Assembly: GCA_900767415.1 (NCBI GenBank) | Contig: CAAFYZ010000042.1 | Coordinates: 39,079-103,078 of the forward strand | Length of the DNA: 64,000 bases | Source: Clostridia bacterium | GTDB lineage: Bacteria; Bacillota; Clostridia; Oscillospirales; CAG-272 | Direction of reading: 5' to 3' | Shown: in pieces, positions 8,389 through 16,740 of the stretch | How the letters are laid out: each line of letters opens with the position of its first letter | How positions within the stretch are numbered: position 1 is the stretch's first letter | Made by a program: the position numbers and the translations under genes | Notes under the pieces: generated by a model | Databases searched by the model: none | Seen by the model: only the letters and a program-made list of their open reading frames with translations | Told to the model about the DNA's origin: nothing

Positions 8389-9396
8389 TTACCGAAGTGC
8401 CGCTTTCAGCACTTCGAGATTTTTTCTCATCAGCGAAAGATAACCCGCGCCGTCCGCGACGTCTTTCGACGTCGTCCCCTGCAGGGAATCCATCGTCAGA
8501 ATCTGTTGATTTTTGGCTTTCGTGTTCTGCACGACGGTCTCGGCAATCCTGTGATCGGAACCTTCGATCGTCAGCACGCACGGAAGGTCCAACTCATCTA
8601 CCTTTCCGGCAAGAAAGGTGACGGTTTCAAAACTCGCTTCCGTTTCGGCGGAACAACCGGAAAATGCGGCGTAATACGTCAGTCCGTAATCGTCGGTAAG
8701 ATAACGGAAGGGGAAACGGTCGGCGAAGAGAAGCGTTTTCCGTTTGCCCGCCGCCACGGCTTCCTGATATTCGGTGTCCAGCCGGCGCAGACTTTCGGTA
8801 TAGGAGAGAAGATTGTTTTCGTATCGGTCTTTGCTTTCGGGGTCGAGTGCGGAGAGTTCTTCGGCGACGGCACGACAGACCGTCATCGCGTTGCGGAGCG
8901 AGAGCCATACGTGCTCGTCTTTTTCGTCTCCGTGATCGTGGTCATGGTCGTGATCGTGATCGTGATCGTGTTCCTCTTCGTGCGCCCCCGTGCCTCCTAC
9001 GGGCTCTTCGTTTTTCACCGCATCGCCGAGGAGTTCCATGAGGTTCAGAACCTTCCGGTTCGGGTTCCTCGGGTTTTTCAGTGTGTCCGCGACCCACGCG
9101 TCGGACTCTCCGCCGACATAGAGAAAGAGGTCACAGTTTGAGATTTTCACCATGTCGTCCACACTCGGCCGATAACTGTGCAGATCCACGCCGTTGTCAA
9201 GCAGCATGGTCAGTCCGACGCGGTCCGCTTCGTCGCCGAGAATGTTCTTCACCCAGTCGTATAGGGGAAAAACGGTGGTAACGACGGACGGTTTTTCGCC
9301 TTGCGTGTCCGCATCGTTACGGCACCCCGTAAGGGTAAGGGTGCAGGCGGTGATAAGCAGGGTAAGTGCCGTCAAAACGGCAAGAAATTTTTTCAT
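8389..9396 (-). CDS. znuA: Zinc-binding lipoprotein of the ABC transporter, with His-Asp loop
   Basis: This 335-aa cluster A-I solute-binding lipoprotein has lipobox LTGC (Cys25). It follows the family plan: a metal-ligand His in VDLHSYRPS (residue 73), a His/Asp/Glu-rich loop (about residues 139-162) with alternating HDHDHD, a second ligand in EHVWLSLRN, and two C-terminal halves with FPFRYLTDDYGL and IEGSDHR. The His-rich loop is characteristic of zinc rather than manganese binders. It is first of the znuA-znuC-znuB-lipoprotein run. The upstream region holds a complex fold (9438-9507) and, before that, the small Cys/His protein gene. Confidence 0.9.
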   Translation of the reverse strand: MKKFLAVLTALTLLITACTLTLTGCRNDADTQGEKPSVVTTVFPLYDWVKNILGDEADRVGLTMLLDNGVDLHSYRPSVDDMVKISNCDLFLYVGGESDAWVADTLKNPRNPNRKVLNLMELLGDAVKNEEPVGGTGAHEEEHDHDHDHDHDHDHGDEKDEHVWLSLRNAMTVCRAVAEELSALDPESKDRYENNLLSYTESLRRLDTEYQEAVAAGKRKTLLFADRFPFRYLTDDYGLTYYAAFSGCSAETEASFETVTFLAGKVDELDLPCVLTIEGSDHRIAETVVQNTKAKNQQILTMDSLQGTTSKDVADGAGYLSLMRKNLEVLKAALR

Positions 9397-9437
9397 TTTT
9401 CTGTCCTCCGGATCGTTTTTTCTTCAAAAAAGCGCAG

Positions 9438-9507
9438 AAAAAACAAGGGGATCGGCAAAATGCCGAAAGTGCCTGCCGAAAAAAGGCAGACTACCCCCTT
9501 GTTTTTT
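9438..9507 (-). terminator. Three-way folded terminator or attenuator between orf98 and znuA
   Basis: An outer stem of 13 bp (AAAAAACAAGGGG at 9438-9450 with its complement at 9495-9507) encloses two inner hairpins: CGGC/GCCG (9453-9465) and TGCC/GGCA (9470-9488). On the minus strand it ends in a T run, so it can terminate transcription after the small Cys/His gene. Its position directly ahead of znuA also makes it a candidate attenuator. Confidence 0.6.
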
Positions 9508-9510
9508 GTT

Positions 9511-9807
9511 TTAATCCGAAAGTTTTACCTTCAGCGAAACGGGCGTATCTCCGACGGCGGACGCCGCACGGTCGGTCGGGCGGACGGAGAAGAGCGCGTC
9601 CTTCGCCACAGCGAAGAGCGCGGCGGCAGAAAGCAGGAGAAGCGTGCGCAGGAGCTTTTCGCACTGCGCGATGTGACGGCAGACCTCGCAGGATTCACCG
9701 GGACAGTCGTGATCGGCTCCCGCGGCGATATAGAAGGCGGAGAAGACCAAGGCAAGAAGAACGGCGAGACAAAGGACGGTTCTGAAAAAAGTTCGTTTTT
9801 TTGCCAT
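9511..9807 (-). CDS. Small membrane protein with Cys/His ectodomain, zinc-cluster associated
   Basis: This 98-aa protein has one N-terminal hydrophobic helix (about 9-30), then a loop with His33, Cys35, Cys40, Cys43, His45 and Cys49 (ADHDCPGESCEVCRHIAQC), a second helix (about 53-72) and a polar tail. The loop could bind a metal such as zinc on the outer face, or form disulfides. It is promoter-proximal to znuA-znuC-znuB and so likely part of zinc homeostasis. I know of no assigned function. Confidence 0.65.
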   Translation of the reverse strand: MAKKRTFFRTVLCLAVLLALVFSAFYIAAGADHDCPGESCEVCRHIAQCEKLLRTLLLLSAAALFAVAKDALFSVRPTDRAASAVGDTPVSLKVKLSD

Positions 9808-9860
9808 ATCGCGTCTCCTTCCCGGTGCCGTCGGACAGGATTCCGACTTCCGTTTTTTCT

Positions 9861-9889
9861 ATTGTAGCACGGGAAGAGGCGTTTGTCAA
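9861..9889 (-). promoter_or_regulatory. Sigma-A promoter of the zinc cluster
   Basis: On the minus strand TTGACA (9889-9884) and TACAAT (9866-9861) are separated by 17 nt, about 55 nt before the small Cys/His protein gene. I see no clear Zur palindrome over it. Confidence 0.85.
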
Positions 9890-9964
9890 CCCATATTGTC
9901 CGCGGAGAGGGAAAGCAAGCGGGACGGTTAACAAAAAATTAACATATAGATTTGCAAGAGTCTA

Positions 9965-9993
9965 TTGAAAAATACACAAGAATGGTATACAAT
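9965..9993 (+). promoter_or_regulatory. Sigma-A promoter of iscS-iscU
   Basis: TTGAAA (9965-9970) and TACAAT (9988-9993) are 17 nt apart. The iscS start is about 65 nt downstream. It lies back to back with the zinc-cluster promoter. Confidence 0.75.
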
Positions 9994-10059
9994 AAGGAAT
10001 GCAAAAAAAGAGTGCGCGGGAGCGCACATATTCCGAGAGAAAAGAAGGAAGGAATCACC

Positions 10060-11244
10060 GTGAAAAGATTCGTATATGCCGACAACGCGGCGACCACCCC
10101 CGTCAGTCGTGAAGTAAGAGAGGCGATGGCGCCCTGCTTCGAGACGGTGTGGGGGAATCCGTCGAGTTTACATCAGAAGGGAAGAGAAGCGAAGGTGTTG
10201 CTCGACGACGCCCGGTTGCGCATCGCCAACGTCTTTCATTGCACGCCGAAGGAGATCTATTTTACGTCCTGCGGCAGTGAGTCGGACAACTGGGCGATCA
10301 AGGGCGCCGCTCATCGCATGAAGAAAAAAGGAAGAGACGAGATCGTCACGACGGCGATCGAGCATCACGCCGTGCTCCATGCCTGCGAGTCGCTTGAGAG
10401 AGAAGGGTTCAAAGTAACCTATGTCGGCGTCGACGCCGACGGGGTTGTGAAGATGGACGAGCTTCGCGCCGCAGTCACGGAAAAGACTGCGATCGTCGCC
10501 GTTATGTATGCGAACAACGAGATCGGTACGATCGAGCCGATCCGCGAGATTTGCGACATTGCGCACGCAAAAGGCGCACTTATGTTTACAGATGCGGTAC
10601 AAGCGATCGGAAATCTCGAGATTGACCTCTCCGAGTTGCCGGTCGATATGTTGTCGCTGTCGGGGCATAAAATCCATGCGCCGAAGGGCATCGGAATGCT
10701 CTTTATCCGCAAAGGCGTCGTGATCGACAACCTCATCGACGGCGGCGGTCAGGAGAGAGGGAAGCGCGGGGGCACCGAGAATCTTCCTTATATCGTCGGC
10801 CTTGCCAAGGCACTTGAGGTCGCCGAGGAGAAGATGGCGGACAACGAGCGTGTTGCGAGACTGCGCGACCGTCTGATCGACGGACTGACGAAGATCCCGC
10901 ACTCCCGTCTGCACGGACACAGAACACAGCGTCTGCCGGGCAATGTGAATGTCGGCTTCGAATGTGTGGAAGGGGAGAGTATGCTCCTTTGGCTCGACCT
11001 TGCGGGGATCTGCGTATCGACCGGTTCTGCCTGCTCTTCCGATTCGCTCGAGCCGTCGCACGTGCTGATCGCGATCGGTATCCCGCACGAGAAGGCACAC
11101 GGTTCCCTCCGTATCTCCATCTCTCACGAGACAACCGACGAAGACGTCGATTATATCCTTGAGACCGTCCCGCCCATCGTCGAAAAACTCAGACAGATGA
11201 GCCCTCTGTGGGAAGATCTGCAAAAACGGGAACACAACGCTTAA
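10060..11244 (+). CDS. iscS: Cysteine desulfurase (IscS/NifS)
   Basis: This 394-aa PLP enzyme removes sulfur from cysteine and passes it to the scaffold protein for iron-sulfur cluster assembly. Visible signatures are YADNAATTPV at the N-terminus, the PLP-binding lysine in LSGHKIHAPKG (near residue 200) and the persulfide cysteine in STGSACSSD (near 321). I use the GTG at 10060, which has GGAAGGA just upstream and gives the usual N-terminus. The frame is open farther upstream but that part overlaps the promoter. It is followed 23 nt later by iscU. Confidence 0.95.
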   Translation: MKRFVYADNAATTPVSREVREAMAPCFETVWGNPSSLHQKGREAKVLLDDARLRIANVFHCTPKEIYFTSCGSESDNWAIKGAAHRMKKKGRDEIVTTAIEHHAVLHACESLEREGFKVTYVGVDADGVVKMDELRAAVTEKTAIVAVMYANNEIGTIEPIREICDIAHAKGALMFTDAVQAIGNLEIDLSELPVDMLSLSGHKIHAPKGIGMLFIRKGVVIDNLIDGGGQERGKRGGTENLPYIVGLAKALEVAEEKMADNERVARLRDRLIDGLTKIPHSRLHGHRTQRLPGNVNVGFECVEGESMLLWLDLAGICVSTGSACSSDSLEPSHVLIAIGIPHEKAHGSLRISISHETTDEDVDYILETVPPIVEKLRQMSPLWEDLQKREHNA

Positions 11245-11267
11245 ATCAAAGAAAGAAGAAAAAGAAT

Positions 11268-11696
11268 ATGCAATACAGCGAAAAAGTAATGGACCACTTC
11301 ACCCACCCGCGCAACGTCGGTGAGATCGAGGACGCCTCCGGCGTCGGTACCGTCGGCAATGCCAAGTGCGGCGATATTATGAAAATGTATCTGAAGATCG
11401 ACGACAACGACGTCATCACCGACTGTAAGTTCAAGACTTTCGGTTGCGGCGCGGCGATCGCGACCTCTTCGATGGCGACCGAACTGATCAAAGGGCATAC
11501 CGTCGCCGAGGCACTTCAACTGACGAACAAGGCGGTCGTCGAGGCACTGGACGGACTTCCTCCGATCAAGGTGCACTGCTCCGTCCTCGCGGAAGAGGCG
11601 GTGAAGGCGGCTCTTGCCGACTACTATAAAAAGATCGGAAGACCCGTCGATTTCTCCATGGAGAGCGACGCGGACCACGACGAAGAGAAGAAATGA
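11268..11696 (+). CDS. iscU: Iron-sulfur cluster scaffold IscU/NifU-like
   Basis: This 142-aa scaffold has the three conserved cluster ligands at Cys34 (AKCGD), Cys60 (FGCGAA) and Cys104 (VHCSVLAEE), with the regulatory aspartate in CGD. An additional Cys53 is present. The acidic C-terminal tail (DADHDEEKK) is typical of clostridial versions. It receives sulfur from IscS encoded immediately upstream in the same operon. No iscR, iscA or hscBA genes follow, as is usual for this minimal pair in Clostridia. Confidence 0.95.
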   Translation: MQYSEKVMDHFTHPRNVGEIEDASGVGTVGNAKCGDIMKMYLKIDDNDVITDCKFKTFGCGAAIATSSMATELIKGHTVAEALQLTNKAVVEALDGLPPIKVHCSVLAEEAVKAALADYYKKIGRPVDFSMESDADHDEEKK

Positions 11697-11815
11697 CCGC
11701 TCCGCCCGCACGGAGCGTTGGTGCTCCCTCTGCGGGGGAGAAAAAGGAAAGGTTCTGCCTCTCGCGCCCCGTATTCTCCGCGCGGAAAGAGGGAGAAGAG
11801 GGGAGAAAAGAGCAG

Positions 11816-11853
11816 AAAAACGACCGTTTTTTATCGGAAAACGGTCGTTTTTC
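11816..11853 (+). terminator. Terminator after iscU
   Basis: A 15-bp stem (11816-11830 with 11838-11852) has a seven-base loop and a T-rich tail. Between here and the promoter at 12145 the DNA is AT-rich and I see no gene in it. Confidence 0.85.
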
Positions 11854-12144
11854 TTTTATGTTCAACTGTTCGATGTGTAGAAAAAAATCCTTCGTTTTTG
11901 TGCAGATTGTACAACTTTGGAAGAAAAATGGAAAAAGCAAAAACTTCCCGCGAAAGGTAAATAATCTTTACCCGTTGTTCTCCTTTTATTTTATATATTT
12001 ATAGTAAACATTACTTACTAATCGGAACGACGATAGAAAAGCGCAAAAAATGAGATGTAAAGAAAACTTTGCTTTTTGAAAATCCGCGTTTTTTCCGGAC
12101 GGGCGCGGGAGCTTTTCGGAAGGAAAAACACCCTTTTTGCTTTC

Positions 12145-12173
12145 TTGACTTTTAATCTTTTCTATGTTATAAT
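12145..12173 (+). promoter_or_regulatory. Sigma-A promoter of the large sugar ABC operon
   Basis: TTGACT (12145-12150) and TATAAT (12168-12173) have a 17-nt spacer. A leader of about 140 nt follows. It is GC-rich with possible small hairpins, but I recognise no known riboswitch. Confidence 0.85.
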
Positions 12174-12318
12174 TAAAAACGCGATCCGGATTCCCGGACG
12201 GTGCCGTCATTCGATTTTCCCGCGCGTGTGTGCGGGGAGGTCGGCTGACAGTATCGCCGAGGTTGTCCGCCCGGTGCGGCGGATCGGTAGCAAACAAATT
12301 TTCGGGAGGACCCAAGGT

Positions 12319-15300
12319 ATGAAAAGAAATCTGTTCCGGAAAGCGATGTGCCTTCTGCTTTCCGTGACGATGCTCTTCGGAGCACTCGGTGTGACCGCCT
12401 TCGCCGCAAGGTTGAAGGACGATTCTTCGCACACGAGTCTCGATGAGATGAAATCGTTTCTGAATGCGTCGTCGTACGCGGCGTACAAGGAGCGGTACAA
12501 GGACTCGGCAGGCAGCGGACTGTCGCGCATCGACATCGATGTCGTCGCCGCTCTCGTGCGCGGTGAGATCAAACCCGGAGAGTCGTATGCCGGCATCGTG
12601 ACGAAGGACTCGATCTGCTACAACGAGGCGCAGAGCGAGGCGAATCGCGCGCTGTGGGAGCAGTTCGGCGACAACTGGGAGAACACCGTCTACCTTCCCG
12701 CAAAGGGAACGGCGGAATGGCAGTTCGATATCCCCGACGGTGCCGAGGGGCTCTACTACATCGCATTCGAATACTACACCTGCGATACGGCGGACAGCAG
12801 TATCAGCTCGGTGGAGCGTAAACTTTATATCGACGGTGCGATTCCTTTCTCGGAGGCAAGTTATCTGACCTTCCCGAAATCCTGGAAATACAGCTACGTC
12901 TCCAATCCCGTCGTTACCGACACGGACGAAGCGGACGATTACCGTATCACCTACGAGCTCCGCAACCGCAGCGACAAACTGGAAGAGAACGGTTATTTCA
13001 AGATCGTCACCGAGATTAAGTCCGGCAAGAAGACGGTGACCGAATACCGCATCGCGCAGGACATCAACGGCAACTCCATGTCGCCCGAGCTTGTCCAGAA
13101 TCCGCAGTGGGGCACCTACTACTGCCAGGATTCCACCGGCTACTATAATGAATATTTCGCTTTCCACTTCCAGAACGCGAAGCACACGCTGCGCCTCGAA
13201 GCACAGCGCGAGCCGATGATCATCAAGTCCATCTCTCTCGTTCCCGTCGGATCTTCCGAGCGCAAGATCGAGAGTTACAAGGACGTTCGCGCGGAATATG
13301 AAAATCGCGGCTATACCTCTCCTCAGAACGGAAAAATTACCGTCCTTCAGGCGGAGTTCCCCGACCTCGTCTCCGACAACTCGGTGACGGCGGGCAACAA
13401 CAACTCTTCTTCCGCCACCTATCCCTCCGCGTCTTCGGCACAGCTGTTCAACGTCATCGGCAAGAACAGTTACAACGCGATCGGTCAGTGGGCGGCGTAT
13501 GATTTCAAGGTCAACGAATCCGGTCTTTATACCATCAGTATGCGCTATTTGCAAAGCGCACTGCAGGGTATGTATATCTGCCGTGCGGTCAAACTGTTCG
13601 GCGGTCATACCGGCACTCCCGGAGAAGGGGTTGCCGACGGCGTATACGGACTTTCCGACGGCACACCGGAGGTCCCGTTCGCCGAAGCGTACAACACGCA
13701 GTTCGATTACAGCAAGGAATGGCAGTCGAATTACATTTCCGACGGTTCCGGAGATGCCTTCCAATTTTATTTTAAGGCGGGCACAACCTACACCCTCTAC
13801 CTCGAATGTTCGCTCGGTTCTCTGAAAGAGCTGATCCAGCGCGTCGAGATCTCGATGGATAAGGTGAACAACTGCTATCTCCGTATCCTTCAGCTGACCG
13901 GTGCCGACCCCGACGAATTCAGAAGTTACAGCTTCGATAAGATCATGCCCGAAGTTCTGATCGAGCTGCTGGACCAGGCGATCGAGCTCGACGCCGTCTC
14001 CAAGGCGTTTGAAGAGCTTTGCGGCACGAAGGGCTCGCATATCGCGACGCTGGACACCGTCGCCATTCTTCTTGACCGCATGGGAAGAGACGAAGGCGTC
14101 GAGATCGCGGCGAATATGTCCAACCTGAAATCCTATCTCGGTACTCTCGGTACCTGGATCAACAACTCGAAAAGATCCACGCTGATCCTCGACGAGATCG
14201 AGATCCATCCCGCGAGCGACGGACAGAAGGAACTGCCGCGTGCGAACGCCGGCTTCTTCTCCGCCTTCTGGTTTGAGATCAAGTCCTTCTTCGGCTCGTT
14301 CTTCACCGATTACGACGCCATGGGTCTGACGACCCGCCCGACCGAGGACACCAAGACCATCGAAGTGTGGCTTGCCACCGGTCGTGACCAGTCGCAGATC
14401 TGGCGTACCATGATCGACGCGAGCGACGGATACACCGAGGCGACCGGCACCGCCGTCACGCTGAAACTGGTTACCGGCGGTACTCTCCTTCCTTCCATCC
14501 TGGCAGGGAAGGGACCCGACGTCTATCTCGGACTGGACGCCGCGAGCGTCATCAACTACGCGATCCGTGATGCCGTCATCGGCGTGAGCGGGAACGACAA
14601 GCATCTGACCGAAGAGCAGAACCGCATTTTCACGAACACTTATTATACCTATAAGGATGAACACGGACAGCACACCACCGTGACCTCGCCGATCGCCGGC
14701 AGAGAAGCGGAGCTGAGCTATACCACCCATCCCTTCGCCGAAGCGGTGAAGAAATACGATTTCGAGACCGGCGACGGGAAGTTCGTGGAGGCGGCACTCG
14801 ACACCATCCGCCTGCTCGGCGTGACCTACGGTGTCCCGCAGACGATGTCCTTTGCGATGATGTTCTACCGTGCCGACATTCTGGCAAAACTCGGGGAAGA
14901 GATTCCCGAGACGTGGCCGCAGGTGCTGGCACTTCTCCCCGTCCTGCAGGCGAACAATATGTCGATCGGTCTGTCCTACGCCGCTGCCATCGACTTCCTT
15001 CTCTATCAGATGGGAGGCAATATGTGGCGGTATACCGACAACGAGCAGTATGCCGGCGCGCGCATCGGTCTGAATACCGATACTGCCCTGACGGCGTTCG
15101 ACTATGTCTGCCGTCTTTACAGTGACTACTCCTTCCCGGTCAACTACGACGGTGCGAACCGTTTCCGTACCGGTGAAATGCCCATTATCGTCGGCGACTA
15201 CGCCGGTATCTACAACCAGCTTGTCGTTTACGCGACGGAAATCGACGGTCTGTGGGAATTCGGCTCTCTGCCCGGCTGGGTGAGAGACAACGGCGAATTC

Positions 15301-15753
15301 AACTATGACTCTCTCGCCGGTATCGGCGCGACGGTCATGCTCCACGGCTGTCAGAATATGCTCGAAGCATGGCAGTTCGTACAATGGGAGACGAGCGGTA
15401 AGGTGCAGGCGGATTACGGTAACCGTATGGTTGCCCTGATCGGTCCGTCCGCAAAATACGAGTCCGCCAACGTCACGGCGCTGAACGATCTGTCCTGGAC
15501 CGCCAAGGAAAAGGCAGCCATCGCGGATCAGATGAAGCACCTTTCTTCCGTTGTCAACTATCCCGGCTCTTACATCATCGGCCGTTACACGAAGTTCGCC
15601 TTCCTCGACACCGTCAACAACGGTGCGGATGCGGTGGACGCCATGAACGAATATATCGACGCTATCAACGCCGAGCTGAAGAGAAAGCGTAAAGAATTCG
15701 ACCTTCCGACGCTCGATTCCGACGTGGACGAATCCGAGTTGCCGGGCGCGTAA
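12319..15753 (+). CDS. Giant secreted sugar-binding protein: jelly-roll domains fused to an ABC solute-binding domain
   Basis: This 1144-aa protein has a signal peptide cut after about AFA (residues 1-30), with no lipobox. The ABC solute-binding domain (type 1, sugar family) occupies about residues 675-1110. It begins TKTIEVWLATGRDQS, contains GKGPDVYLGLDAAS and ends with a hinge region like that of sugar binders. The N-terminal half holds two beta-rich units, around residues 120-300 and 370-500, with phrases such as AEWQFDIPDGAEGLYYIAF and GQWAAYDFKVNESGLYTIS that look like carbohydrate-binding jelly rolls. A helical linker follows. GGGAGGA precedes the ATG by eight bases. It leads an operon with two permease pairs, so it probably captures a polysaccharide or large oligosaccharide; the exact ligand is unknown. 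Confidence 0.8.
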   Translation: MKRNLFRKAMCLLLSVTMLFGALGVTAFAARLKDDSSHTSLDEMKSFLNASSYAAYKERYKDSAGSGLSRIDIDVVAALVRGEIKPGESYAGIVTKDSICYNEAQSEANRALWEQFGDNWENTVYLPAKGTAEWQFDIPDGAEGLYYIAFEYYTCDTADSSISSVERKLYIDGAIPFSEASYLTFPKSWKYSYVSNPVVTDTDEADDYRITYELRNRSDKLEENGYFKIVTEIKSGKKTVTEYRIAQDINGNSMSPELVQNPQWGTYYCQDSTGYYNEYFAFHFQNAKHTLRLEAQREPMIIKSISLVPVGSSERKIESYKDVRAEYENRGYTSPQNGKITVLQAEFPDLVSDNSVTAGNNNSSSATYPSASSAQLFNVIGKNSYNAIGQWAAYDFKVNESGLYTISMRYLQSALQGMYICRAVKLFGGHTGTPGEGVADGVYGLSDGTPEVPFAEAYNTQFDYSKEWQSNYISDGSGDAFQFYFKAGTTYTLYLECSLGSLKELIQRVEISMDKVNNCYLRILQLTGADPDEFRSYSFDKIMPEVLIELLDQAIELDAVSKAFEELCGTKGSHIATLDTVAILLDRMGRDEGVEIAANMSNLKSYLGTLGTWINNSKRSTLILDEIEIHPASDGQKELPRANAGFFSAFWFEIKSFFGSFFTDYDAMGLTTRPTEDTKTIEVWLATGRDQSQIWRTMIDASDGYTEATGTAVTLKLVTGGTLLPSILAGKGPDVYLGLDAASVINYAIRDAVIGVSGNDKHLTEEQNRIFTNTYYTYKDEHGQHTTVTSPIAGREAELSYTTHPFAEAVKKYDFETGDGKFVEAALDTIRLLGVTYGVPQTMSFAMMFYRADILAKLGEEIPETWPQVLALLPVLQANNMSIGLSYAAAIDFLLYQMGGNMWRYTDNEQYAGARIGLNTDTALTAFDYVCRLYSDYSFPVNYDGANRFRTGEMPIIVGDYAGIYNQLVVYATEIDGLWEFGSLPGWVRDNGEFNYDSLAGIGATVMLHGCQNMLEAWQFVQWETSGKVQADYGNRMVALIGPSAKYESANVTALNDLSWTAKEKAAIADQMKHLSSVVNYPGSYIIGRYTKFAFLDTVNNGADAVDAMNEYIDAINAELKRKRKEFDLPTLDSDVDESELPGA

Positions 15754-15788
15754 GACCTGACGAGATTAACAATTAAGGAGAAAAACAG

Positions 15789-16739
15789 ATGTCACAGACT
15801 AAGGCAGAGAAGAAACGCCCGGTACAGCGCACCGAAATGTCGAAGTGGCAGTGGACCTGGAAAGAGATCAAGAGAAACAAGACCGCATACTTTATGCTCG
15901 CGCCCTTCTTTCTCCTCTTCATTATCTTCACCGTCCTGCCCGTTCTTCTTTCGATCCTTCTGAGCTTTACGGACTTCAATATGTTGCAGTTCCCGCACTG
16001 GATGGGACTCGACAACTATACGAGACTGTTCCTCGAGGACGAAATCTTTCTTTTGGCTTGCAAGAACACGCTGATCTTTGCGTGCATCACGGGACCTGTG
16101 TCCTATCTTTTGTCGCTTTTGATCGCATGGTTCATCAACGAACTTCCTCCGAAGATCCGCGCGGTTGTCACGCTGATCTTCTACGCACCTTCCATCTCCG
16201 GTCAGGTCTACCTGATCTGGAAAACGCTGTTCTCGTCCGACTCTTACGGATGGGTCAACGCGACGCTGATGGATCTCGGCATTATATCCTCCCCGATCCT
16301 GTGGTTTGAAAACGCGGATTATGTCATGGCACTCTGTATCGTCGTCGCCCTCTGGACGTCGCTCGGTACGGCGTTCCTGTCCTTCATCGCGGGCTTCCAG
16401 ACGATCGACCGCTCTCTTTACGAGGCGGCGGCAGTCGACGGGGTCAAGAACCGCTGGCAGGAGCTTTGGTACATCACGCTGCCGACCATGAGACCGCAGA
16501 TGATGTTCGGTGCCGTCCTTGCCATTACGAACTCTTTCGGTTTCGGCGGCGTCGTTACCGCGCTGTGCGGTTTCCCGTCGGTCGACTATGCGGCACATAC
16601 GATCATGCACCATCTCGACGACTACGGCGGACAACGCTATGAGATCGGTTACGCATCGGCAATCGCCGTGATCCTCTTCATCATCATGTTCTCCTGTAAC
16701 ATCGTGATCAAGAAGGCGCTTTCAAAGGTAGGTGAGTAG
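15789..16739 (+). CDS. Sugar ABC transporter permease (MalF/LplB type), first pair
   Basis: The 316-aa protein has six hydrophobic segments and the EAA-loop region YEAAAVDGVKNRWQELWYIT used to contact the ATPase. A positively charged N-terminal tail precedes the first helix. AAGGAG lies upstream of the ATG at 15789. It pairs with the following permease, which starts one base after its stop codon. Binding protein, both permeases and two accessory proteins form one operon, but no ATPase gene is present, so a shared MsmX-type ATPase is implied. Confidence 0.88.
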   Translation: MSQTKAEKKRPVQRTEMSKWQWTWKEIKRNKTAYFMLAPFFLLFIIFTVLPVLLSILLSFTDFNMLQFPHWMGLDNYTRLFLEDEIFLLACKNTLIFACITGPVSYLLSLLIAWFINELPPKIRAVVTLIFYAPSISGQVYLIWKTLFSSDSYGWVNATLMDLGIISSPILWFENADYVMALCIVVALWTSLGTAFLSFIAGFQTIDRSLYEAAAVDGVKNRWQELWYITLPTMRPQMMFGAVLAITNSFGFGGVVTALCGFPSVDYAAHTIMHHLDDYGGQRYEIGYASAIAVILFIIMFSCNIVIKKALSKVGE

Positions 16740-16740
16740 T

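Noticed and set aside
9808..9951. A Zur or Fur palindrome at the zinc-cluster promoter
   Set aside because: I looked for an AT-rich inverted repeat over the promoter and found none that stands out.
11697..12144. A small coding gene between iscU and the sugar operon
   Set aside because: Short frames here overlap the terminator or lack ribosome sites and give Lys/Phe-rich low-complexity peptides; the stretch is best seen as spacer.
11986..15540. A minus-strand frame of 1184 codons opposite the sugar-binding protein gene
   Set aside because: It is antisense to a gene with signal peptide, ribosome site, promoter and a clear solute-binding domain. Its translation is low-complexity Arg/Asp/Val-rich with no motif. 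GC-rich codon use leaves long open antisense frames.
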